In this document: positions 49,401-61,400 of the stretch, piece by piece | Position numbering within the stretch: position 1 is the first letter of the stretch | How the letters are laid out: each line of letters starts with the position of its first letter | Assembly (NCBI RefSeq): GCF_018139145.2 | Contig: NC_059471.1 | Location: 66,908,020-66,972,019, forward strand | Direction: 5' to 3' | Length of the DNA stretch: 64,000 bases | Origin: Gymnogyps californianus | Taxonomy: Eukaryota; Chordata; Aves; Accipitriformes; Cathartidae | Notes under the pieces: generated by a model | What the model saw: the letters and a program-made list of their open reading frames with translations, nothing else | What the model was told of the DNA's origin: nothing | Databases searched by the model: none | Made by a program: the position numbers and the translations under genes

Positions 49401-52400
49401 AAACAAGAACTGTCATTTCTCTGCCAATAGGGCAAATTCTATATGGGAAAACAAGAGGGAGGATAGGACAGGAGAGGTTCCTATACTGCAGCATGAGTAA
49501 GCAATTTTAATGTAAGGATTATCCTGTCAGTTGAGGAACCTCCTGTATGGAAGTGACTTTTGAGCATTTCTGAGCTGCTTGGCTTGCTTGGATAACATTG
49601 CAACTCATTAAATCTGAAACAGGATCTTAAATACATTTCTTCTTGATAAACTAACTTTGAGATTTGTTGCATTTCTTTTACTCTAATACGAGATATTTTA
49701 CCAAGATTTGGAGCTTAAGATACCTCTTTCTGTTCCCAGATATTCTCAGAAGTAACTGAAATTCCCCTCCCTTTTGTCCCTCAACTAGTTAGGCAGATCG
49801 GGCAGGGGGATTGTGTCAAGCGCCAATCCTATAAAAGTCTAGCTGACTTCGAGACACAGTTGTGCATCTTTCAGTCATGTGCCTTGACATCGGTACCAAA
49901 GGTTCAGTAGATCATTATTACACTTTCAGCGAGTCTTTTTCAAGCATTGAGTTATGCAGATACTGCTTTTTTTTAAATTGGGGAACTGTTCTCCTGAATT
50001 GCAACATAAAAAGCAAATCTAGTTTATGGTTTTAAATATGACCATTTAGGATTAATGGCCAAACTGGTACTTTTAGGTCGAGAGATATACCACAATGAGC
50101 TGAAGAACATGTTATAAGTCAGCCGGAGTGTCACTGGTGTAGTGTTGCTTCTTCATGTTCTGTATGTACAGAAACATTACACGGAAAATTGTTTTAAACA
50201 CTATCCTGATAATGAATTGCTGTATTAGATATCTGCAGGACAACAGTGGTCAGTTTTGTTATGTTTTAAAACTAAGTTGCTGAATGTTATTAAGGAATTG
50301 GAAAAAAAAATAAAACCCAACCTGACAAGAAGGATAGCAGTTACATTTACATGTTTATAGGACGGTGCAGACACATAGAGGGGAAAACAATTAGTTGCTT
50401 CCAGTTTGACTGCCTTATGGTTGACCTGGGATGATGGCAGCAAACAGGAGGGAAATTGCCAGCTTGCTTTATATACCAAAAAGATGAAAAGTGAATATAG
50501 CTATGTTATTGCAGTACTTTTATATAAGAAAATGTACATACTTTTTCCTGTAGTGTATTAGGAATGTCTTTCCTTGTTTGCCTGGCTCATAACCTGCTTA
50601 TGAACTCTCTTCTATCAATTAAAAAGAGAAGATTAAGGAAAAACTGTAATCTCAAATATTCTAGTTAATTACTTAATAAAATACAGTTGAGATGGAGTTT
50701 TTACAAGGCTCACTAATAATTGTTTTCATTTCCATTAAGGCTTTACTTCCTTAAAATGCAAGCTTAGAATTCACCTCCTTACTCTTGGGCAGGTTTAAGT
50801 TATTAAAGCCTGAAATTCTAATACATTTATTTCCATCAGGGATTTCTTTAATTTTACTGGCTTACCATATTCATTAAGCTTCTATGATGATTAAGAAGTA
50901 GCAATAAGATACACATTATTAGAGAATATAGGCAAAACAACCACTGAACAAATGGTTGAAATTCAACTGGAACATGTTACAACAGTAATGTTTATTTCTT
51001 TACTTATTGCTATGGTAGAACATTTGAACATAAAAATCCAATATTCTAGTGAAAGAAAAGCAATGCTTTCTGAATTAGAGTAAAATGGGACCTTTGAAAA
51101 CAACTGAAAACTAAATTGTAATGGAAAGAACGTGGAAATTGACAAAACTTTTCATTTAATTTTGACTGAAAAAGCTTTCTGTAATGTAGGAGTTGAGAAA
51201 AGGACAGTGCAGAGCCCAGGGATTAGTAATTGTTAGAGCTCTGTTTGGTAAAGGCAAAACATTAAAAATGATGCAAGCAGAGTGGGAATACTAAATGCAA
51301 AATACTTTCCAAGTTTCGCTTATATAAGTTTTGCTGAGAATGCCTTCCTGCCAATAAAACAAACCCTCTCCAGAGCATGTGTGCGCGCGCGTGTGCCTAC
51401 ACATTATATATAATCAAATTTAGTTGAGGAAATGTATCCACTTGCTGGTAATATTATTGGACAACCAGAGACCAGGATGGGAATAGTAAAAGGAGTCTCT
51501 ATATAAATCTAGATATAAATCTGAAGAACAGACTGGAGGAGGGGGGATGGGGTTAAGAAAATAATGTAATTTTTGGTTCTTTTCTTGCCCTCTCATCCAC
51601 TTCACGCTTCTCAGTGTGTAGAGTGACCTATAGATTTTGTAGACTTGAAAGTTGTGTAGTACTTAGAGCAGACAAGAAATAGCAAAATTTGCCTTTTTAT
51701 TTACCGGGCCCTTGAGCTCTTACTTAGCTTGCCATAGAGTGAAGGAATGGAATTCAGTTTTTATGCTGTGGGAACAAACCCAGACGGACATAGAGTTTGC
51801 TCCAGTTATGTCTGCTTTCTGAACAAGCATGTTTCACACTTAAATTGCTCCTTGCTTGAACAGTGATTCTTATAACAACACAGTATCATGCAATTCCACT
51901 ACAAGAGATGCTAAATCCCTTCTTAACGGTCACCTAACCATGTACGTGACAATACTTAAAATATTAGCTATAAAAGTTTTGATCAGGAGCTCTGTTAGAG
52001 CTGATAACACTTAAGTGGGGGGGGATTATAGCTGAATACTAAAATAATTCCAGCTTTATTTGAAGAGGCTGTATTGGATCTTAGTCATACTGAAGAGGTT
52101 GCGACTTTTAAAACAACTAATGTCTGATTGAGAACAACTTAAATGTTTCTTATTCATAACTGTTTCCTTTATCTTATTCATCTTTCGGTGATTTTAAAGC
52201 CTTTTATATATATTTCCTTCTTCCCTCTTATAATTTCAAATTGTGGTGAAAAGCACTGAAATTCCTTTTGTTTTAAAACGAGAGTAACGTTATAATGTTA
52301 TTTTGTTGTTTTTGCTTGATCAGCAACTATTTGCATTAGTTGACAGAACCAATTCGTTTTCTTAAATGTCTTGCAATAAATTATGGAATGTTAGCACAAA

Positions 52401-55400
52401 TGGAGTTATGTGATGAGCATTCAAACATTAATACTTCAATACACAAAAGTCTGGGGTTTATTTTTAGGTGGCATTTTATGCATAGCTTGGAGACTTGTTT
52501 ATTGTGTCTTTTGCTCTCCTCCATTAATTTCAAGTCACTTGAGTTTTAGCTTCATACCTTACAGTGTAACACTGTTCACGATAATGATGAATGTTGTCCG
52601 TAAATGTACTATGGTGTATTGTTGCTTAATCTAAATTAGTATGGAAATGAGTCTTCAGTTTTAAATGTTCTATTAATATTAATATCATTGCCCTTTCTCA
52701 GTAAGATGACCGTCTGCAGCAGCATGGTTTTAAAGTAATTATTTTAAAACATACTTTATACCACCTAAAAGTGCTACTTGCTTTTCTTAATGTTCCGAGC
52801 ATTGCCTTAAGCAGTTGCTTTGTTTTTAGTTCAGTCTCTTTACATGTGTTTCATCTCTTCCTTCTAGTACCGTATTCAAATAATAAAGAATGAAGCAGTC
52901 TGAATTCTTTCAAATGGATAGCGTGCTTTATTTCAGCAGTTTACTTCACATGCTTAAATGCATCCCTATTCAGGAAAGCACACAGGCAGATTTAAGTCCA
53001 ATTTACAATAATAAAATGTAATTTATGCCTGGGACTTCTGCTAAATTGAGACTATTCTCCCAAATTATAAGCTTTGATTCCCCCCCCCCTTGTTTGACAG
53101 CTGGAAAATATGCTGTTCTTACTGCTTTATTTCACAGCCTCAATGTATTATGTAATCCTGTCACCGAAGCTGTTACAGTCTTGTTTTTGTGAAATCAGAT
53201 GCTATCCTTAAGAGTGACACAAAGCATTACAATGTAGATTAAGAAATTTATTTTTGTTTTTGTGGGGAAGGAGGTAACATGGAGGGGAAGCTGGTTCTAT
53301 GAGTCTTTTGTATAAATACAATACTGCAGAACACTGAAATAAATACACTGAATTCTATTTGTTGTTGAACTTGCATAAAGACATAGTAATTTCCTACATT
53401 CAGTATAATGTACAGTTTTATAATTTCACTGTGAAATGGTATATAGTCACTCAGGGCTAGAGAACAGCAATAGATTCTCTGTTATTCCTTGACAGATCAC
53501 AGAGCTGTTGGATGTTTCAATGGAGCTGGGATGCTTCTTAGCCGGAGCTCTGATCTCTTCTCAGGGTCACATGGTTACTGAGGAGATTATGTCCTGTATT
53601 GAACCAATACGTGACTTTCTTGCCATCATTTTCTTTGCATCCATAGGTAACTTCTAAGAAAACTTACTTAAAAAATAGTGTTAACCTACAAACATGGGGG
53701 AGGACAAAAAACCAGTGTCTACAAATTGGGGGGAGGAAATATATTTTATTTTGTTAAAAAACTAAACTGTTTATTGACCACAATATTGGTTTGCCTTTGC
53801 TACTATTTTTAAATGTAACACTCATTTTCATAAGCAGTTTCCATGTTGTACACTCAATTCTTGTTTTAATGTCAGTTTTTCATTGTTAATTCTGAATTCA
53901 TGTATTTAAAACATGTAACTAAAAATTTTAAGGGAAAAAGGTTTTTGTTTGGGTGTTGTGTTTTTTTTTTTTTTAACATGTTCTTCTGTCTTCACAGTGG
54001 CTATGTTTGTATTTTATACTAAAATTGTATTACTATTTTGAGTCAATTGGTAGAGTAGATTTCAGGTTCTTGTGGCTTGGTTTTCTCTAGAAGCAGGATA
54101 TGATAATGGAAACAGATCTTCTTTTATAGCATCTTGTTTCTTTAGTTAGGAAAATGTGATCTGTGTATTCTCAACGCAGGGAAAAAATAATTGAACAAGA
54201 TGTATCTCAGAGACTACCTGAATGCCAACTGAAATGCAGCATTGATGCCTAAGACCAGGAGAGTAACTCATTGCTTGTTATCCAGAACAAGTTAACTCTG
54301 AGAATATTTACAGTCAATCAGTAGCTTCATTTTGAACTGCTACATCTCTAGCTGTCCCCAATATGTTTTCTCTAAAGGAAACTGAAACACATTACTGAAG
54401 TGCTTAGGTACAATGAATGAGGAGACAGGCCCTGTGAAAGCACTTGCCTCTCCCTGTGGATTGTATAGGAGATGCGTGTCCTATTTTGGGGGCATTGCAA
54501 GGTCTAAAATAGGGGATTTGAATGTGGTCTGTTGCACAAATCCAACCTCCTTCAACCCATGCTTACTCAGAAATTCTTAGGGTTTGGTTGGTTGGGTTTT
54601 TTTTTTTCCAAGACCACCCTTGATTTTTCTTCTGGTTTTATTTTAAGTTTTCTATTGTTCTTTTTATCTCCATTTATTTATTCAGATAATAGTGAAGTCC
54701 CATCATCAGCGTTATTTTAATGCTTTTCCTTATATACCTGTTTGATACCAATTGTTTCGTAACAGAAACTGTTTCTGGTGGTTGTCAAAATAAAAAGGAA
54801 ATAGTTATGCTTGCCAGTCTTGATTTTTTGTTTTACCCAGCCCATGATAGTAGCTTGTGCTGATCAGTCAGAATGCTTAGTAATAGATATGTTTATTTGA
54901 ATAACTTATTTTTTTAATAAAGGGAGGAAAATGGTGAGCTATGGTAAAACTCTTGGGCCCATATAACTGACCAGGTTGCCTGAGTAATTGCTAAATGCTC
55001 ACAGGTAAGTTGTTCGTGTTTAGTAAAGATGGTGATGGAGCAGACAGTGTTATCAGGGTTACAAAGTATGACAAGTAATTATAAGCCCAAAGTTAATTTT
55101 ACAACGGACTGAACAAAAATACTGTCCTACACTCTTGTGACTGCATAAATTAAGACTAGAGATAAGACTTTGGTACAGTACAAGAAAAAAGCAAGACCTC
55201 AGTTGGCATGCTGGCAGCTCTCCATATAGCCTACGTTATACTGTAAGGAAATTATTTTGGTAATTCTGTTACAGAACTTAAAAAAAAAAAATCTTTTTAA
55301 CTGCTGTTACCATTATAATTGCAAGAAGGGAAAGAAAAGAAAATTGCCTGACAAGTTGGTATGGTTTTACAGAAAATGAGTGTTATTCCTGCCTCAGAAG

Positions 55401-58400
55401 AAAGTTTGGTAAAAATCAGAAAAATGAGCTATGTTATAGGCCTCTGACAAAATGTGACAATGCTTGCTTGTAAAAAAACAAAACAAAAAACCCCCAAAAA
55501 ACCCTTAAAAAACCAAACAAAAACCCCTCCCCTCCAAAATAAACATTATCCCCTCCTTCCCCCTTTAGTTTCAATTACTTTCAAATTTTGTGGTTAACAG
55601 GAAGTTCCGTGGGGTGGCAAGGAGGTAGGTTTTAAAAAGGAGTGATGTGATGTGATGTCGCAAAGAAAACCTGAGTAAGATAAAAAGTATTCCTTAAACT
55701 TTTTAAAAAGAAATCTAGTAAGGAAAGACTTCTTGCTTGCTCTCTACTTATATATGTACACATGCAAATGGTATGCATCTATAAATATATAGAGATTTAC
55801 TATGTGAAATTATGTAAAGGCCACAGGGAAAGATTCTGCCCCCCTGCCTAAAGAGAAGGCTTGTTGCTTTATGCAGCCAGCACCCTATTATAGAGAGCAG
55901 AAACTCCTGAGGTCCTGAGGTGGGATGGTACACCACTGCAGTAATATAATTTCCATTCCTTTTAGAATAAAGGAATACATAGAAAAATTTGACTTAATTG
56001 AAAAGTGACTGTAAATATGTCATTTGGAAAAGTTATTTCCTATTTTACTTGTCTTAAATGCCTGCTTTTCTGTTCTCGCTACAGAAATCCTTCTGGTGCC
56101 TAAAAGCTGAGCTGAATAGTACTTGTCTGTGTAATATCTGTAACAGTGGTCCTGCCCTTAGCTTGACCTGTGTAATGCTACTGCTTTCAAATTCGCGCAT
56201 GGGTGCATTTTTGGGAATAATACACCTTTGCTGTTAGGCATTAACGGCTGCACTTTGAGTTACTCTCCATCTGTACATTCATTTAGGCCTGTGTGTGTTC
56301 TTCAAGGTTCCTGGCTCTCTTTATGCTATCTGCTGAGGTTAGAAAGTTCCTGTTAGTCTCTGTCCTCACTAATATTTTTGAGATTTTTGAGAGAACACCT
56401 GGACCAATCCCTTAGAGCCACATTTTGAGAACTTTCTCATTTCTGTTTTGGTACCTAGTACTCAGATCCTTCCCTTTCCACCTCTGCATCATTTGATTCT
56501 GTTTTGATTGCTTTTTAGAAAAATGGAAAGCATCTTTGCATAGACTGTTTTGATTTTTTTTTTTTTAAAGGCTCCAATATCCTATTTTTTGTCAGTCTAC
56601 AAGGTGTATGGAGTTTGAAATTGGGCATCAGGACCCTATCTGCGACTGGTGAGGAGGCAGATTACTTCCACTGACTGACAAAGTTGTGTGTCCTCAGTGT
56701 GCTGTACAGATGTACTCATTTGCCAGGCTCCATGTTTTCCTTCTGGGTAAATCTTGTGGTCAGCGTTGGACCTTGAATGCAAGATGCTGAAAACCCTTTA
56801 ACAGTGTGGTCTTTTTCTTCAGAAGATGGATGATGCTGACACTGTCAGCACTACTACTGTCCAGAACAAACATGCACACAATGTTTCTCTGATGAGCCTC
56901 TTAACATTTCTGTTGAATTTGAGAGAAATCAAAGGAACATCCCAACTGGAATTCATTAGGTGACATACATCACCTTCTCCTTATCCATTCAGCTCTACTG
57001 CTTTGTTGTCCTGCATGGAACACAATGAAACTTGGAGGTTTCAAGCTCTCAGAACTGACATTAGAATCAAGAGGACTTTCCCCTTTGCAGAAAGATGGAG
57101 ATGAATGTTGGTTTTTCTCTCTGCTACTTAATGATCTAGCCAGGGCTGTAGCATTTATTGCATTTGCTAACTATGATCTTAGGTTTGTTAAGACTCTCAG
57201 TAGATAGAGCATCCCAATGCATCACCAATGTGATTCTTCTGAGTGATGTCCTGTCTTGAGGATGTGTCAGAACTAATTCTGCTGGCTCCAATTTGACCAA
57301 CAGATTTCTGGTTTCTGTAATCTTGTTTGCTGTCAAGGATCTCCAAGATTCCTTTTCTTGATGCTGGATCTTCCAGGATGTGGTCATGACGTTTGGATCT
57401 TCACGTGCTGTTTAGCAGCCATCCAGCAGATTGGTGGAATCTGTCTGATCAGGAGGGAGAGGGAGTTTACTTGTTAAGAAAAAAGTACTTATAAAAAGAA
57501 TGTGCAAAATCTTGCCTGTAATCATCCACAGAAGAACACACACCCGCTTATACGAGTGAACTGTGCTTTTTGGCTTGACATTGATGCAAGGTCACCTTCA
57601 CCCCAAGGCCTCCATTCCAGCTATTCCAGAACACTGCTTAGAATTGAAGTCCAGTGGTTTATGCTCAGCTCTGTGAAAATGTACCTAAGTGATATCCTAG
57701 CTATTGGTGACAGGCCAACATGCCACATGCTACCTGATGACAGTGCTGAAGTTCTTGAATTATGTGATTGAAGCGTTTCTTCCATTTTAGAGAATAAATC
57801 CATAGTGACTTTTGGGCTTAGTCACAAAGTCTGATGAAAACCATTGAAATAAATGCCCATATTCGTGCACCTTCTGTCTATGAAGTTAATCTTTCTGATG
57901 ACATTCATGTTGTCAGGAAGGCTTCATGTGCTTGTATAGCAGTCTGATACAACTTCTGGCCTTATCCTGAGTTTTCATCTAGGGCTGGGGCAAAGGTCTG
58001 TAATGACCATGAAATCCACTATGGTGGGATTTATTTCCCCCAAAACATGTCTGTGTGCTGAGATGTTTATTTGTTTGCCCAGAATAGTGTATGTAACAGG
58101 TTTAGGCTTGCTTCACCTTGCAGATGCTTACCTCCACGGGATTGGTACAGAAATCTGTGCTAGTTTGTGCCTCAACTCTTTGGAATATGGTAATAATCTC
58201 CACATCAGGCAGCACTTCAAATGGACTTCAGACTGCCTGTCCACTCCAGAACTGAAAAGGTAGCTCCACCAGTAGTGATGAGAGCGCTACACTATATTTA
58301 TAGTCTCCCTCTGAAATCTTCAATTCCAGATGTGGCAGAGTTGGCCCTCTTACCAAACATGACATTGTTACAGGCTGTATTTCTCTAGTTGCTTTTGATG

Positions 58401-61400
58401 TATGTTCCTGGGACCGGCCTAGAGGTGAATGAGCAATGTGCACATGATACACAGTAAAAAAAGAGAAGCTACTTGCCCCTCCACATGCGTGTGTACACAA
58501 TTTGGATTTCTTTTTTTGGTGTGGTGTCCGTCTCTCTTATTCTGCCATCTCTCCCCTTATTCTGATAGTCTTTTGCATTTGTGCTTCAGAAGTTGGAAGG
58601 AAATTAAGAAATAAAACAGGGTGTGTACATGTTGACTGGGTAGTGCCTGCATAAAAATCTCTGATGTACTTGAAGTACATTTCTATCCACAATGGAATGT
58701 GCATATGGACAAAACGTTGTGACGTTACTCTAAGTAACTTCTCTTGCACACTCAGGAGGAGGTGACTCTTAGTTCTCTGCAGTTCTTCTGGCTCCGCAGC
58801 GCTATGGGGCAGGGAAAATTAGTGAAAACTTGTCTTGCATTAAAATAAGAAGTTACAGCATCGATTTACATGCCTCATGCTTTAGAAAGCTAAACTCTTG
58901 TCCTTCACCAGAAGTAATTGGGTTGGAGAACTGCCAACTATTATGGATTTATCAGGAACACCACTGCTATTTTGGTTCCTCTTTTTAAGAGCTTTTATGA
59001 AAAAGGAATGAGCTTCCAAAGATACGCAGTTATGTTTGCCTGCACGAGTTCCTCATACCCTAGGAGTTAAAAATGGACTTAGTCAGCTGTGAGTAAGATT
59101 CTTCCTCAGTGACTCCAGGACTCCTCCAACAAATACTTCTTTTTCTTATGTTTAATATTAGCAGGATTTAGTTTTAAATTTCTCTGCTCTTTACAGTTCT
59201 TGTTATCTTGCTTCATATAATTACCATATTAAAATGACAAAAAAATTGCAAAAAAAAGAAAAAAAAGAAAAAAAAAAAAGACAGATGACCCCCCCCAAAA
59301 ACCCCCACAATATCATAGCAATGGGGTTTTATATAATTCCTTAATTGTTAGACCATGCTCAGGGGCTTACGACTTTACCTGATTCCAGTCCAAGTGACTT
59401 TTCCAGTTCAGGTGACTTTCAGTGTTTGCAAGTGAGGGTGAGGGTCATGGGATCAAAACAGTTACATTTTCTGTTGTACCTATAGTCTATGCAAATACTG
59501 ACTATCATGTTCCTCCCACAGTGATGGTCCATTACCATGTCATACAAAAATGTCGAACAGCTAGCAAAGTATATGTTACAATCACTGTGCAGAACAATGG
59601 AATTGTTTTCCTGCGGTATTTTTATAGCTTTCATTAGAGGTGTGTTTCAGTTCAGATTCTGTATTGTTGACTGGTGTGGGAGGGAGAAAATTTTATAAAT
59701 GAAGGTGCTCATGCATCAGTCATATACAATTTAACTCAATTGGGAATATTGTTTGTCCTAAACCCCTCCAAAGGGAAAATGGTTGGATAATGCAGGAAGT
59801 GCTTTAGTGATCAAGTAGGTAGTGTTGGTAGGTATGTTAGGGCTTTTTGTTTGGTTGGTTTTCAGAATAGAGTCTTGCAATTCAATCTATTATTAACTCA
59901 GAAAATTATCATAGTAAGATATTGGCCTTAAACTTTGAAATATTGTTTTCTTTCCTCCTAGGACTTCATGTTTTCCCCACATTTGTAATATATGAACTCA
60001 CAGTCTTACTATTCCTTACATTGTCTGTGGTCATAATGAAGGTATTTTCTTTTTCTCTTTTTTATATTTTAATAGTCTAAATAATCTTTGTGCTGCATGC
60101 GCTAATGAAAATTCTGTGCAAGAACTGAACATCTGATAGAACAGAGAATATTACATCTTTACTGTAAATCTGTATTTGGAGGAATCTTGCTGATTAGAAT
60201 ACAGTTTGATACAACATTCTTAGGATATTAAAAAAAGGATTGTATTTAATGTTAAAAGTAAGTTACACATGGAGAAACATCTATTTATCTAGCTTGGTAT
60301 TTGTGACAAAGTTATCATGTGTTTTTATTATAGTAAACAAGATACTACTTGTTACTGTGCAATGTGCATTTGTCTCTTGACATTAATACAAAAGACACAT
60401 TTAGAAGTCCACTGGTTTATTTTATGTCCAGAATTATTGTATTTGATGCTATGTATCTTACAAAGATTGTACTATTTTATTTATTGCACTTCTTTTATTT
60501 AAAAACAAAACAAACTGACAACAACCCAAAAAAAACGTTTTTAAAGTTTGTCTTGGCAGTGCTTGTCCTTTCTCTGATTCTTCCAAAGACCAGCCAGTAT
60601 ATCAAGTGGATTGTCTCAGCAGGACTGGCACAAGTCAGTGAATTCTCTTTTGTTCTCGGAAGTAGAGCACGCAGAGCAGGGATCATATCTCGGGAGGTAA
60701 GCTGTTCTACAGTTATTAACTTCGTTTCTTGCACCTGAATAACTTACTGGGACTTTGTATTACAGTGTATTTAAAATATCAATACACTCCAATTTTGTGG
60801 CATCTCTCAACTGTTAACAGGTAAAATCAACCCATACAAATGGAGACGTGCATGTCCCTGACAGGGTTCTTAGTTCCGTTTTTCACTTTTTTCATATTGT
60901 ACTTTAGTATTTTAAATAGCAGGTTTTACTTTTAAATAGCTTAGTTATAAATGCTTTACCTTTACTGCTCTCACAACTTCTTTATTAACTGAGTAGTGAG
61001 TTGTAGATAGCACCCAAGTCACTAAGACTGAGAAGCCTTTGCTTTTAAAATCTTGATACAGCTATAGAAAGAGGTAAATGAGAGTACAGGATTTGAATAA
61101 GGAAATATCAGTAAATAAGAACTAGACAGCAGATATGGTGAAGTGGAACTTGCCTTAACATTTAAACAAGCAAACAAACTTGTAATCTTTACCTGCAAAG
61201 CTTGTTCATTTTAAATCCTCTGCAGAAGACACAACCAGCTTTTTCAGTAGTCATGAAAAAAATCCCCTAGGAAAGAAACCTTAAACTTAGTTTTATATTG
61301 AAGCTGTGAGAACATTATGTTTTTCAAGATGAAGTCTGCTTTGTGAAATTAAGTAAATTATGGCTATAGAGATACAACAACTGACCTCACTTTCTATTGC

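Noticed and set aside
57136..57387. 83-codon minus-strand frame in TMCO3 intron 10
   Set aside because: Not recognised as any retroelement or host protein and has no splice sites that fit; kept only as part of the tentative 56080-58800 block.
58003..58263. 86-codon plus-strand frame containing DAYLH, considered as a real reverse-transcriptase gene
   Set aside because: One short motif resemblance, no flanking conserved blocks and no intact frame, so it is reported only as a possible old remnant.
60349..60546. Open frame upstream of TMCO3 exon 12
   Set aside because: Only the part from 60547 matches the antiporter; the upstream part is intron that stays open by chance.
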